A stretch of DNA of 64,000 nt from Paulinella micropora (GCA_009731375.1 BJOX01000047.1:410404-474403); one strand, 5' to 3'. Shown: positions 1 to 27,759, counted from the first letter of the stretch. Notes: generated from the sequence alone by a model not told the origin. Program-made: numbers and translations.

Positions 1-377
1 TTGTACGAAGGCGAGAGGCCCTACACCTTACCACAAGCCTTGAAACGACTAAATGACCAAAGTAACGACGGACCGGAGCGGGGCTCCTGGCTCACCCTCT
101 CTCTCAGCACTCTTCGTGCTCATCCTGCGGATGCCATGGGGTTGCTCTGGCGGAGGGTTATGGGGTGGTGGGTACACGTGCACGGGCCTGTCACTCTGTG
201 CCCTCGGTAGATGACTCACTTGCAGCGTTTATCGGACGCAGGGTGGTTTGCCACGACACCTACCTCGATGATGCACAGCGTGTGTATTCCTATACATACG
301 TACACGTATGCTTTTTAAGGGTTGAGCTTTAAATAACCCCACCTGGGTCCTCATTTATCGAGTTTACAACTCGATCA
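1..377 (+). other. Probable 5' leader of the LINE
   Basis: This stretch precedes the long retrotransposon ORF without any microsatellite break, so it is most simply its 5' untranslated region. A 69-codon open frame at 1-210 has no recognisable similarity and runs in from the window edge. The true 5' end of the element is not visible. Confidence 0.4.
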
Positions 378-3300
378 ATGCGGCACCGGGGTCCCATACC
401 ACTTATGTCAGGTTCTTATGCGAAGAGCGCGGCCGCTAGTGCTGGCCCTATGGGTCAAGGCGGTAATCCTTCAGGTTTAGACGTTCCCCGTGGGAGTGCG
501 CCTGCGGGTGGCGATGGCTACTCGGCCGGGGTGGGGTGGTCGAGTGCTCGCGTACCTGACGGGCAACCTGAATCACGTAGAGCCAGCAATCCTGCTGCAT
601 CTCGATCACCCTCCCCAACCTCGGAAGAGAAGTCACGTCCGGAAAGGTCTGGTCACGGCGTGTGGCAAGCGGTACCGCCACCGAGGAGGTGGCGGAGGAA
701 GGTACGAAATGAGCTGGATAAGAGATGTTGCATAGTATGGGGCCTATCGCATGTCTCTCAGACAGTGGTCATGGCGCGAGAGCTCCGAATTCTCGGTCTC
801 GGGGAAGTCGAGGTGGAATTCGCGGGCAGAGGTAGCGGGCGGCATTTGCGGATTAAATGTGCGTCTTGTGAGGAGGCGGAGAAGATGGTGCGGCTGCTGC
901 GGGAGCGTAAGTTCTTCACGGGAAAGGTTCACGTTGCGACGGGTAGGACTTTCCGGGAAAGAGAGAAGCAGCGGGCTGCACGGGGGGGTGCCCAGTATGT
1001 AGAGATGCAGAGGGAGCTTCGCAAGCAGGGGTTTGGCTACTGGGTGCTCGACGTGGAAGTCGACGAGCCCCAGGGCGAAGCCTCAAGCGGTGAATCTCCC
1101 TTGGCGGAGTGGGGCGGGATGCGGGAGCTGGAGGAGCTGGGGCGGAGGGTGCAGGATGGGCCGTGGAGGGTGGCGGAGGGCTCCAGGCGGGCTCAACCGA
1201 AGCGCAGGCATCGGCATCAGCTTCGTTCTTCCCAATTTGTGAAAGGCTTCCCACTGAGGGTGGCCTCACATAATTGGCAAGGCAAAGTGGGTGCGGATAG
1301 CCCAGGCTTTGGGGAATGGCCGGAGCACTACAAGGAGCGAGGCTGGGTGATCGTCGGAGTCCAGGAGCACAACCTATCGTCGCAGAAGGTGGAGAAGCTC
1401 CAAGTCGACGGCTTCGCAGTCCTCGGCAAAGCGGCTGCAACTGGTGCGGGCTCGCGTCTCTTGGGGGGAGTCTTGACGTTGGTGGCCAACTATCTGGCAC
1501 CGTGCGCTACCATTGTACAGGCGCCTGTTCCACACCCACAGCAATTGTGGGTGAGGCTGTCGTCTGGGAGCGCGACGGCGTCGGATGTGTTCGTCGGCAA
1601 CGGCTACTTCCCCCAAGAAAATCAACGAGAGGAATCTATTGCAGCCTATGAGGCGTGGCAGGCGGCCGTCTCCTACTTCGCCACCAAAGGTCATGTGGTT
1701 ACGGTTGGTGATGCTAATGCTAAGCTGGGGCCCGCCAGAATAGCGCGGGAGGAGGGAGTGGTGGGCCTCTTTGGCGAGATAGATGGGAGGGGTAGAGGGG
1801 TTAGGAGTGAGAATGGTGAGTTGCTGGCTGCGATGCTTGTTGCCACGGGGTTGCGCAATCTCAGTGGGTTTTCGCAACCACGGGGGGACAAATATTGGTG
1901 GTCTAGGCAGGAAAATGTAGGTGGACGAAGGCATCTACTGGATTACATCTGCGTCTCTTCCGAGCTGGCGGAGGAGGCAAGCTTCGGCGTCGACGAGGTA
2001 GACCTTGATACCGACCACAAAGCTGTGTGGGCGGAACTGGTCTGGGGGGGACAGCCACCCCCCAAAAAGCAGGTAAAGAGGTACAAAGCATTCAAGGCAG
2101 AGCGCTTGATAGGCAGGGTAGTTGAGGGTAAGGAGAGTGAGCTGTCTAAGCTTAGGTTGAAGTACGACGAGACCTTTGCAGCTGGTATATCGGGGCTGTT
2201 GCCAGATGGCCTCCCAGATCTATCAGCAGTGGAGGACCCGGATGAGCTTCAGCAGGAGGTAGATAGGGTCGCTAGCTTAGTGGTCCGAGCTTTCACGGGC
2301 GCAGCCGTGAAGGTCTTGGGAGTTCGGGTGATTAGGCCAGGGTTTACTAATGCATGGTTTGATGAGAGTCTTAGGGAAGCGATTGCGCGACGGAGAGAGG
2401 CATACGGCCTCTGGCGAAGGAATGAGGCCAACCGAGAGGCCTGGCAAAGATATAAAGAAGCGAGGAAGGCGGTCAGAAGGTTATGCAAGGAGAAGAAGGA
2501 GCAAGCGTGGAAGCGGGTCCAGAATGACACCGCTGCCAACTTCAGGAGCGCTACCATGGCCACGTACTGGAAGCTGTCAAAGCGTTTGGGCGGGGTTCGG
2601 CGGTCGAACGCTTCTGCTCCTGTTCGGAAGCCCGATGGCACTCTGGCATGCACACTCCGGGAAAAACTACAAGAATGGGAAGAATACCGCCGACGTATGG
2701 TGGTCCCCAAAGAAAACCAGTTTTTGGAGGATGCATGTGTAGAGGAAGTCGGTTCTGATGAGGAAGCAGCGCGGATTGAGCCCGAGCGGAAGGCCCGCGA
2801 AACCTTCCAGTATAACGACAACCTGCGCGACCAATTCGAGGCCATGGCGCAAGCCGAGGAGATCCGGACTGAGACGGGCCCGCTGGACTATGATTACACC
2901 GAGAAGGAAGTGGAGCTCTGCCAGGAAAATCTCCAGAATCACAAAGCGTGCTCACCGGATAAGATCAAGAACGAGATGCTCAAGTACGGAGGCACGCGGA
3001 TTGTGAGCTTTCTGGTGCGCTTCTTCAACTGGTTGAAATCGTGCGAATACACCCCCAGCGACTGGGGCAAAGCGATTATCGTCAACATCCCAAAAGGAGG
3101 CGACCCAACCGATCCGGAAAATTGGAGAGACATCGCGATTCTGAGCTGTCTGGGTAAGATGTATCTGTCCCTTATGGCGGCGAGGCTTACGGCTTTCATC
3201 GATCAGCCGGGCAGGCTTCGCCCAGAGCAGGGTGGGTTCCGGCCAAAACGTAGTACGGGGGACCAGATTTTTGTCCTTAAGGAGCGTCTGCGCCTTAGAC

Positions 3301-5294
3301 AACAAGCTGGCCTCCGTTCTTTCGTTTTGTTCGTGGATCTGAGAAAGGCATTCCCTACGGTTTGGCGGGCCGGGTTGTTTCAGAGGCTAACCCAGATGGG
3401 GGTACAGGGCAAGTTCTATCGCATTCTGCGGCGTTTTTACCGAAGAACGTCATCGCGAGTGCTAGTCGATGGCGAACTCACTGGTGAAGTGCTGGAAGAG
3501 ATGGGAGTTCAGCAAGGGTCGCCGTTGTCACCGTCGCTGTTCAACGTCTTCATGGATGAGCTAACGGTCCGAATCGCGAAAGAGTTGGAGATCGAGGACC
3601 TCAACCGCATCGAAGACATACGGACCCTGCTTTACGCCGACGACGTTGCGGTAATTGCGCATAGTGTCACGGAGCTTCAACAGATTGTAAATGTCGTGGC
3701 GACATTCGTGGAGGACTATCGGCTTGAAATCAACCTGAAACCGGGCAAGACGGAAGTCATGCCGATATACGGGCACGCCAAGTCAAAAAAGTCGCCCCCA
3801 TGCGTGAGGTTCCGGGGCAAGGTTCTCAACGTCACCGACCACTACAAATACCTGGGAGTTCTGCTCACGGACACCCTCTCCGATAAACCGCAAGCGAAGC
3901 GGGCGGCGGAAATCACTGTAGCGGGAACGGCTGCCTGCTACCCCCTCTGGATTGCCCATGAAGTTCCAGCGCGTCTTCGGCTGATGAATTGGCAGCAAAT
4001 GGTTGGCGCAAAGTTGCTTTACGCATCGGCTTTTTGGGATCTGCCGGGCGCCAACAAGCTGAGTAAGCTGGAGGGCGCGTTGGTAGCGCCCCTGCGGGTC
4101 ATCTTGGGTGTTGGTACGCGCACAAGCGGCTGCATCACCAGGGGTTTAGGCCGCACGCCGAGTTTTAGCATCCTTGCCAAGGCGGCCCGGCTTCGGTTCC
4201 TAGGGCGCATCGAGTTACTGGGCAACACAGCGCTAACACGCAGGCTTTACAACACGGGTCGGTGCAAATGGAAGGAAGATACGGAAAATTTGATCTTAGC
4301 AGATCACAGGCTGCGGGAGGGCTTGGATGCGCTCAAGCGGGTCGTGAACGAAGATGGCACGGTAGATGATAAGGACTGGCGGGCCGCTCTGGCGAACTGG
4401 AACGAGGTGGTAAAGCAATGGTCTGTCCGGCAGGAAGTAGCTGGCTGGGAGCGGCAGGCTAAGCCCTCTGATGGGCTTAGGGTGCTGCTTAGCCAGATGT
4501 CTTCCCGCTCTGCTTTCCCACGTTGGCGGGCGCTGGAGGGGGGAAGTCACAACCTTATCAGAAGGCGATTGTTGAGCTGCAACAATCGCCTTCGCCTCTA
4601 CCGATCCAAATTTGGCTCATGCTCGCCGGACTGCTCAAGCTGTTTCGCCTTGTGTGGCACTGAGGTTAACGAGTCGTTACGTCACTTCCTGCTGCATTGC
4701 CCAACGTTTGCGAGCTCTCGTGAGGCACTGTTTAAGTTTATCGATGAGGCGCAAGCCCGGCAGCCCCTCATGCTGAATCGAGGAGGGCTTTATCACAGGG
4801 AACTGCGGGAGGCAGAGGAGGAGATGAGGCTCTTCAAAGAGGAATGGCTGAAGGGGGAGGATGAAAAGATGGCGGCGATGCTCGGCGTTTTGTTTATCCC
4901 TGTCCCAGAAGAGGTGGAGGAGGAGTTAGGAAGGTTTGTTGCCACCATCTGGAAGGAGTGGGAGGAGTTGGAGGCGCAGACCAGGGAGGCAGAGGGGGCG
5001 GAGGAGGAGGAGGAGGTGATCGACCTCACGGTCGTTCAGGAGGTGGGTAGAAGGAGGGGAAGGCCTAGTCAGGTAGAATGTCTGGCTAGATCTGTTGTAG
5101 GTGGAGGTCAGCGCAGCGTCGCGGACTTCTTCTCGGCAGATAACTCCTCTCACTCCTTGCACCCACTTGCACATGCACAGCACGCTCATTTGCACATTGC
5201 ACTGCCAGTCGAGTCTTTGGAGCGGAGCCGCGTCACCGAACGGCCCCGTGCTACCAATGGAGGCACATGTCCGACAGGATCAAAGGCCAATTGA
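378..5294 (+). CDS. Non-LTR retrotransposon polyprotein (ORF1-like RRM, APE endonuclease, reverse transcriptase)
   Basis: This intact 1638-residue frame encodes the enzyme that nicks target DNA and copies the element's RNA by target-primed reverse transcription. Residues about 110-215 resemble the RRM-like RNA-binding domain of L1-type ORF1 proteins (CCIVWGL start, then a KCASCEEAEKMVRLL stretch). An apurinic-type endonuclease spans about 293-560: ASHNWQGKVG, VQEHN, GDANAKLG, then LDYIC and DTDHKAVW with the catalytic Asp/His. The reverse transcriptase spans about 890-1130, with WRDIAILSCLGK, VDLRKAFPTV, QQGSPLSPSLF and the catalytic LYADD near residue 1086. A Cys/His cluster (CSPDCSSC then HFLLHCP) near 1410-1440 matches the C-terminal zinc knuckle of many LINEs. 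ORF1-like and ORF2-like functions are fused in one frame. There are no stops, so the copy may be recently active. The start is the first ATG of the frame. Confidence 0.93.
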   Translation: MRHRGPIPLMSGSYAKSAAASAGPMGQGGNPSGLDVPRGSAPAGGDGYSAGVGWSSARVPDGQPESRRASNPAASRSPSPTSEEKSRPERSGHGVWQAVPPPRRWRRKVRNELDKRCCIVWGLSHVSQTVVMARELRILGLGEVEVEFAGRGSGRHLRIKCASCEEAEKMVRLLRERKFFTGKVHVATGRTFREREKQRAARGGAQYVEMQRELRKQGFGYWVLDVEVDEPQGEASSGESPLAEWGGMRELEELGRRVQDGPWRVAEGSRRAQPKRRHRHQLRSSQFVKGFPLRVASHNWQGKVGADSPGFGEWPEHYKERGWVIVGVQEHNLSSQKVEKLQVDGFAVLGKAAATGAGSRLLGGVLTLVANYLAPCATIVQAPVPHPQQLWVRLSSGSATASDVFVGNGYFPQENQREESIAAYEAWQAAVSYFATKGHVVTVGDANAKLGPARIAREEGVVGLFGEIDGRGRGVRSENGELLAAMLVATGLRNLSGFSQPRGDKYWWSRQENVGGRRHLLDYICVSSELAEEASFGVDEVDLDTDHKAVWAELVWGGQPPPKKQVKRYKAFKAERLIGRVVEGKESELSKLRLKYDETFAAGISGLLPDGLPDLSAVEDPDELQQEVDRVASLVVRAFTGAAVKVLGVRVIRPGFTNAWFDESLREAIARRREAYGLWRRNEANREAWQRYKEARKAVRRLCKEKKEQAWKRVQNDTAANFRSATMATYWKLSKRLGGVRRSNASAPVRKPDGTLACTLREKLQEWEEYRRRMVVPKENQFLEDACVEEVGSDEEAARIEPERKARETFQYNDNLRDQFEAMAQAEEIRTETGPLDYDYTEKEVELCQENLQNHKACSPDKIKNEMLKYGGTRIVSFLVRFFNWLKSCEYTPSDWGKAIIVNIPKGGDPTDPENWRDIAILSCLGKMYLSLMAARLTAFIDQPGRLRPEQGGFRPKRSTGDQIFVLKERLRLRQQAGLRSFVLFVDLRKAFPTVWRAGLFQRLTQMGVQGKFYRILRRFYRRTSSRVLVDGELTGEVLEEMGVQQGSPLSPSLFNVFMDELTVRIAKELEIEDLNRIEDIRTLLYADDVAVIAHSVTELQQIVNVVATFVEDYRLEINLKPGKTEVMPIYGHAKSKKSPPCVRFRGKVLNVTDHYKYLGVLLTDTLSDKPQAKRAAEITVAGTAACYPLWIAHEVPARLRLMNWQQMVGAKLLYASAFWDLPGANKLSKLEGALVAPLRVILGVGTRTSGCITRGLGRTPSFSILAKAARLRFLGRIELLGNTALTRRLYNTGRCKWKEDTENLILADHRLREGLDALKRVVNEDGTVDDKDWRAALANWNEVVKQWSVRQEVAGWERQAKPSDGLRVLLSQMSSRSAFPRWRALEGGSHNLIRRRLLSCNNRLRLYRSKFGSCSPDCSSCFALCGTEVNESLRHFLLHCPTFASSREALFKFIDEAQARQPLMLNRGGLYHRELREAEEEMRLFKEEWLKGEDEKMAAMLGVLFIPVPEEVEEELGRFVATIWKEWEELEAQTREAEGAEEEEEVIDLTVVQEVGRRRGRPSQVECLARSVVGGGQRSVADFFSADNSSHSLHPLAHAQHAHLHIALPVESLERSRVTERPRATNGGTCPTGSKAN

Positions 5295-5310
5295 CTGATA
5301 AGTCTATTAT
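5255..5310 (+). repeat. LINE 3' end, shared with other repeat families
   Basis: The last bases of the LINE read ATGGAGGCACATGTCCG, then a short variable part, then CCAATTGACTGATAAGTC and (TTA)n. Nearly the same layout ends the SINE (ATGGAGGCGCATGTGCAG ... CAGCCATTGACAGAG) and other families in this window. In LINE/SINE pairs such a shared tail is the binding site of the LINE reverse transcriptase. The similarity is by eye. Confidence 0.55.
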
Positions 5311-5375
5311 GATTATTATTCTTATTATTCTTATTATTATTATTATTATTATTATCATCATCATCATTATTATTG

Positions 5376-5437
<62 letters not shown>

Positions 5438-5659
5438 GATTATTGACTATTGATGATTGATTAATTATTGACTATTGACTATTGACTATTGACTATTGAC
5501 TATTCACTATTGACTATTGACTATTGATTATTGATTATTGATTATTGATTATTGATCATTGATCATTGATCATTGATCATTGATCATTGATGATTGATCA
5601 TTGATCATTGATCATTGATCATTGACCATGGACTATTGATTATTGATTATTGATTATTG

Positions 5660-5717
<58 letters not shown>
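5311..5717 (+). repeat. (TTA)n and heptamer microsatellite array
   Basis: TTA repeats flank a heptanucleotide array at about 5440-5665. The heptamer shifts in blocks from TTGACTA to TTGATTA to TTGATCA and back to TTGATTA, as expected of successive slippage expansions of point variants. Confidence 0.85.
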
Positions 5718-5889
5718 GGGAGTACATAGGCCATTGGTCCTTTTCAACGGGCTGATTGGTATAAAGCTCCTAGAGTAATGTTCTATGCCGTCACTTCCTT
5801 TATTCCACCGATTGGTGTGGAGACTTTCCTTATGGAATGGAGGACTGGATGCACATGGCCTTTTGGCTCAGCAATGGGCAGGAGATACA
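5718..5889 (+). repeat. Dispersed repeat family E, copy 1
   Basis: A non-coding segment beginning GGGAGTACATAGGCCAT, bounded on both sides by (TTA)n. A second copy lies at 35360-35458, cut by a gap. Its 3' end (GCACATGGCCTTTTGGCTCAG) resembles the end of family D near 17320, so it is probably another passenger of the same retrotransposition machinery. Confidence 0.6.
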
Positions 5890-6043
5890 TTATTATTATT
5901 ATTATTATGATTATCATTATGATTATCATTATGATTATGATTATTATTATGATTATTATTATGATTATTATTATGATTATTATGATTATTATGATTATTA
6001 TGATTATGTATATGATTATTATGATTATTATTTATTATTTATT
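5890..6043 (+). repeat. (TTA/TGATTA)n microsatellite
   Basis: TTA repeats interspersed with TGATTA variants join family E to the SINE. Open frames here (poly-Ile/Tyr) are artefacts. Confidence 0.85.
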
Positions 6044-6310
6044 GGACACCGTGATAGCCCAGTGGTCAAGTTCTACCATCTGGGCCCTGTCGCCAGTTCG
6101 ATTCCCGTCGGTGCCACCAGTATTTTCATTGAACATACCGGTCTGTCCGGACCAGTATTTTCATTGAACATACCGGTCCGTCTGGAAGTGTTGGAACTGC
6201 CCTTGCGGGGGTGTCATTAGAGCTTATCGTCAATTCTTCGTACTCCCCTCACGGGTGAGACGATGGAGGCGCATGTGCAGAAATGCATCAGCCATTGACA
6301 GAGAAGCACT
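6044..6310 (+). repeat. tRNA-derived SINE, copy 1 (full length)
   Basis: The first 75 bases look like a tRNA: an acceptor-like start GGACACC that can pair with GGTGCC, an internal RNA polymerase III box A (TAGCCCAGTGG) and box B (AGTTCGATTCC). A 3' body follows in which a 36-bp unit (CCAGTATTTTCATTGAACAT...) is present twice, then a tail ending CATTGACAGAGAAGCACT and (TTA)n. Copies at 17886, 18348, 18689, 25725, 29736, 33291, 36300 and 56845 are all on the + strand. The two promoter boxes and dispersed copies make a SINE much more likely than a working tRNA gene. Confidence 0.85.
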
Positions 6311-6322
6311 ATTTATTATTTA

Positions 6323-6372
<50 letters not shown>

Positions 6373-6490
6373 TATTACTATTATTACTATATTATCATTA
6401 TTATTATTATTATTATTATTGTTATTATTATTATTATTGTTATTATTGTTATTATTATTATTATTATTATCATCATTATTATTATTATTA

Positions 6491-6531
<41 letters not shown>

Positions 6532-6540
6532 GTTATTATT
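6311..6540 (+). repeat. (TTA)n microsatellite after SINE copy 1
   Basis: Almost pure TTA with a few GTT and CAT variants. It joins SINE copy 1 directly to family B copy 1. Confidence 0.9.
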
Positions 6541-6714
6541 ACTGCGGAATAACCTCGGCTTAGTGCAGTCTTGCCCTCAGGAGCTCCATCGGTGGCCCCG
6601 ATCATCAGGCGAGAGACTGACACGGGGGGGTGGAGGACCTCGAACAAGGGTATTGGAGGCTTATGTCCGTTGAGGATATGCCATTAGCTGCATCAGTACG
6701 CCTCAGATATAGTA
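6541..6714 (+). repeat. Dispersed repeat family B, copy 1 (5' truncated)
   Basis: About 174 bp beginning ACTGCGGAATAACCTCGG and ending CATCAGTACGCCTCAGATA. The same sequence recurs at 7034-7207, 17617-17819, 27506-27694 and 34907-35087, and inverted at 33644-33731. Truncation at the 5' side with a constant 3' side fits retroposition. Confidence 0.75.
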
Positions 6715-7207
6715 AATCTGCCTTGGAGTGTTGACTGTGACGGTATTGAGGGAAATCCCGATGAAAAAACCTAGTCACACTTGCTAAACAGAGTTCCAGC
6801 CCAATGGCCTCAAGGCGTTAAACTGTGACGCCAACTCATAACCCTTTGGTGGTAGATGCTGGGGAGGAGGGTCGTTGCGCGCGTAAAAGATCTTAAACTC
6901 CGCATATGCTGGTTGATAGCCCAGGACCCAGCAGACACCAGATTGTTATGGGTGGGGTTTCGAGGCAGCTCTAGCAACCGCGCTTGGTGTATGCACTTGC
7001 ACATTCGGTGACGTCTTGCAAGAGGTTGCTGGGACTGCGGAATAACCTCGGCTTAGTGCAGTCTTGCCCTCAGGAGCTCCATCGGTGGCCCCGATCATCA
7101 GGCGAGAGACTGACACGGGGGGGTGGAGGACCTCGAACAAGGGTATTGGAGGCTTATGTCCGTTGAGGATATGCCATTAGCTGCATCAGTACGCCTCAGA
7201 TATAGTA
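6715..7207 (+). repeat. Dispersed repeat family B, copy 2 with longer 5' part
   Basis: This copy carries about 320 bp of extra 5' sequence before the 174-bp core, so it is nearer full length. Part of that extension (CAGCCCAATGGCCTCAAGGC...) recurs at 33914-33998 before a gap. It lies directly behind copy 1 and is followed by TTG/TTA repeats. No protein similarity is recognised on either strand. Confidence 0.7.
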
Positions 7208-7246
7208 TTGTTATTATTATTATTATTATTGTTGTTGTTGTTGTTG

Positions 7247-7284
<38 letters not shown>

Positions 7285-7315
7285 GTCATTATTATTGTCA
7301 TTATTATTGTCATTA

Positions 7316-7361
<46 letters not shown>

Positions 7362-7380
7362 GTTATTATTATTATTGCTC
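7208..7380 (+). repeat. (TTG)n/(TTA)n microsatellite
   Basis: TTA and TTG repeats with ATTGTC interruptions run up to the splice acceptor of the first recognised kinase-gene exon. Confidence 0.9.
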
Positions 7381-7382
7381 AG

Positions 7383-23885
<16,503 letters not shown>

Positions 23886-23889
23886 GTGG

Positions 23890-24040
<151 letters not shown>

Positions 24041-24490
24041 TCCCGGGGGGGATGCAGAGGGCCAGCTGCGCAGTGCTCCGGCCTAAAACCAAACCCCCTA
24101 TAATGACGATTTTGTGTCCGCCGTTAATCGCGCGCAGCGCAAGGGCTAAACAGGCAACCAACTCCTGACCATGGCTGATGAAGTCGGGGCGTGATGCAAA
24201 GGGTTGATGAAGTCGGGGTTGTAGAAGGTAACTTACAACGAGCGTGAACTCCTGAAACCTCGACTTGCTTATGGCATCATCTCCTTATGGCACACGCTCC
24301 TGGGGAGTGTTCTAGTGTTGTCCCGTATAGTTCAAAAGGGCTCGGCTACCTTTCGGCTTGAACTGGGCACAGACACCAACCACAGCGAGACAGTGGTTGG
24401 TGTGCAGCTTGGCCGGTGCTGAAAGTTCTTGTCCGGGGGTAGTATAGGAGGCCATGGCTTTTCAAGCTAAGCCACGCCCATAGATTAAAC
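24041..24490 (+). other. Unique non-coding segment, possible retroelement 3' region
   Basis: About 450 bp of moderate GC content bounded by TCTA arrays. All frames are broken. It contains an imperfect repeat of GATGAAGTCGGGG and a possible hairpin (ACCAACCACAGC / GTGGTTGGTGTGC). Its position between microsatellites suggests a transposon tail, but no second copy is seen here. Confidence 0.35.
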
Positions 24491-24514
24491 ATATCTATCT
24501 AACTATCTATCTAA

Positions 24515-24588
<74 letters not shown>

Positions 24589-24685
24589 GTGCCTATGTCT
24601 TCGGATATGTAGAGCTTATAGACCAAACATATCTATCTATCTATCTATCTATCTACCTATCTATCTATCTATCTATCTATCTACC

Positions 24686-24731
<46 letters not shown>

Positions 24732-24871
24732 CATCTATCCATCCATCCATCCATCCATGCATCCATCCATCCATCCATCCATCATCCATCCATCCATCAT
24801 CCATCCATCCATCCATCCATCCATCATCCATCCATCCATCCATCCATCCATCTATCTAATCTATCTATCTA

Positions 24872-24920
<49 letters not shown>
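24491..24920 (+). repeat. (TCTA)n/(CATC)n microsatellite
   Basis: Tetranucleotide arrays with an island at 24600-24628 related to the one at 21424. Confidence 0.9.
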
Positions 24921-24922
<2 letters not shown>

Positions 24923-25144
24923 AAAACACTTGGACTAACGGCTTCCTTTTCTTTCTCTTCTTCCTTATCCTCCCACTCTCCATTCCTAGATTGCCTTTTT
25001 CTTCAACGTCCTTCCTCCTCTTCTTTTTCCAGAACACAGTCTACCCGTGATTCCCATCCCGGACACATGCACAGTACACAAATTATTGTTTGATGTGAAA
25101 CTGCGTTCCTTTGCAAGGACTACATTCCTTTGCGACATCTCATC
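24921..25144 (+). repeat. Retroposon family C, copy 3 (shortest)
   Basis: Starts at CAAAACACTTGGACTAACGG and ends at the shared 3' end, followed by TCTA. It is nearly identical to copy 1, which suggests recent movement or local duplication. Confidence 0.8.
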
Positions 25145-25215
25145 TATCTATCTGTCTATCTATCTATCTATCTTTCTATCTATCTATCTATTTATCTATC
25201 TATTTGTCGTGCAAG

Positions 25216-25401
25216 GTGATTCCATTACTTTCAGCTTAGACAGCCCAAGCCCCAGCCCAGCGATCAAACACTTTATAACAGATCTGCGTGATAAGGACAT
25301 CGCTCTTGTCGTGTTCGACATGGACCTGACTATAACCAGAATACACTCACGGTCGCCCTTCCATCATCATTATCATTATCATTATCTCTATCATTATCAT
25401 A

Positions 25402-25444
<43 letters not shown>

Positions 25445-25476
25445 CATTATTGTTATTATTATTATTATTATTATTA

Positions 25477-25507
<31 letters not shown>

Positions 25508-25537
25508 CATTATTATTATCATCATCATCATCATTCC

Positions 25538-25606
<69 letters not shown>

Positions 25607-25640
25607 TACCTACTACTACAACTACTTTTATTATTTTTAC

Positions 25641-25715
<75 letters not shown>

Positions 25716-26048
25716 TTTTATTTTGGACACCGTGATAGCCCAGTGGTCAAGTTCTACCATCTGGGCCCTGTCGCCAGTTCGATTCCCGTCGGTGCCACCA
25801 GTATTTTCATTGAACATACCGATCCGTCTGGACCAGTTTTTTCGTTGAACATACCGGCCCGTCTNNNNNNNNNNNCGGGGGTGTCATTAGAGCTTATCGT
25901 CAATTCTTCGTACTCCCCTCACGGGTGAGACGATGGAGGCGCATGTGCAGAAATGCATCAGCCATTGACAGAGAAGCACTATTATTATTATTATTATTAT
26001 GATTATTATTATTACTACTACTACCACTACTACTACTACTACTACTAC

Positions 26049-26107
<59 letters not shown>

Positions 26108-26167
26108 CTGAAAGGTGATGGGAGTAGAGTTGGAGGGGTTTGGGGGGAGGGGGAAATGGAAATTGTG

Positions 26168-26250
<83 letters not shown>

Positions 26251-27707
26251 AAAAAANNNNNNNNNNNNNNNNNNNNNNNNNNNNNNNNNNNNNNNNNNNN
26301 NNNNNTTTTTTTTTTTTTTTTTTTTTTTTTTTTTGGAACTCATCCAAATATTTGCGTTAGGGGAGTGTTCTGAAAGCCAAAATTCCTTGTTTTTTTGGGA
26401 GTACTTGCCGGTCCGGCGATTGAACGTACCCTGTCGACGGGAAGGGGGGTCAGGGGGGGCCTCCCTCCGGGAACCCCAGCCCTGCAATTGTACGTACCCC
26501 ACGCGAATTAGCCGGCACCAAAATGAATGGCTGAGAATACTTCAAGGCTCAACGAGTTGTGCCAGCAGTGTTTATGCCGGTTACCTTCTGCAATTGAACG
26601 TACCTGTCGACTGTGGAAAGGCGGGGGTCCGGGGGCCCTCTCCCCGGGAGCCCCAGCAAGGCAGTTGTACGTACCCGACGCGAATTACCTGCACCAAAAT
26701 GAATGGCTGAGAATGCTCCAAGGCTCCAAAAGTTGTGCAAGAAGGGTTGAGAGGCTGATTTTTTGGTTTTCACAACCTCGGGACGCGCTCTAGGTAGTGA
26801 ACCACTTGAAATAAAGATTTATGAAGATGCTGGCAAAGTTGTACCAACATGAATGGCTGAGAACGCTCCGAGGCTCTAGGAGTTGTGCCAGAGGGGCGAA
26901 GAGGCTGATTCTTTGTGTTATCGCAAGCTTGTCACGAGCTCTTTTTTAGGGATCTAGTTGAAATTATGAAATTTCAATGCAAGGACAAAGTAGTGCCAAA
27001 ATGAATGGATGAGATTGCTCAAAGGCTGTAAAAAGTTGTATGTGAGAATGAGAGGAAAAGCGACCTTGGGAAGAGAAGAGGGGGGGGGGGGGGGGGGGGG
27101 GGGGCGNNNNNNNNNNNNNNNNNNNNNNNNNNNNNNNNNNNNNNNNNNNNNNNNNNNNNNNNNNNNNNNNNNNNNNNNNNNNNNNNNNNNNNNNNNNNNN
27201 NNNNNNNNNNNNNNNNNNNNNNNNNNNNNNNNNNNNNNNNNNNNNNNNNNNNNNNNNNNNNNNNNNNNNNNNNNNNNNNNNNNNNNNNNNNNNNNNNNNN
27301 NNNNNNNNNNNNNNNNNNNNNNNNNNNNNNNNNNNNNNNNNNNNNNNNNNNNNNNNNNNNNNNNNNNNNNNNNNNNNNNNNNNNNNNNNNNNNNNNNNNN
27401 NNNNNNNNNNNNNNNNNNNNNNNNNNNNNNNNNNNNNNNNNNNNNNNNNNNNNNNNNNNNNNNNNNNNNNNNNNNNNNNNNNNNNNNNNNNNNNNNNNNN
27501 NNNNNAAGAGGTTGCTGGGACTGCGGAATAACCTCGGCTTAGTGCAGTCTTGCCCTCAGGAGCTCCATCGGTGGCCCCGATCATCAGGCGAGAGACTGAC
27601 ACGGGGGGGTGGAGGACCTCGAACAAGGGTATTGGAGGCTTATGTCCGTTGAGGATATGCCATTAGCTGCATCAGTACGCCTCAGATATAGTATTACTAT
27701 TATATTA

Positions 27708-27759
<52 letters not shown>

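Noticed and set aside
378-5294. Separate minus-strand genes within the LINE (for example at 916-1500 and 2249-2845).
   Set aside because: They are antisense shadows of a GC-rich coding frame with no recognisable products.
5440-5665. A CRISPR-like array of short direct repeats.
   Set aside because: The heptamers are contiguous with no unique spacers; this is a microsatellite in a eukaryotic genome.
6044-6120. A functional tRNA gene.
   Set aside because: Acceptor and T stems have mismatches and the sequence is fused to a repeated body in nine copies, so it is a SINE head.
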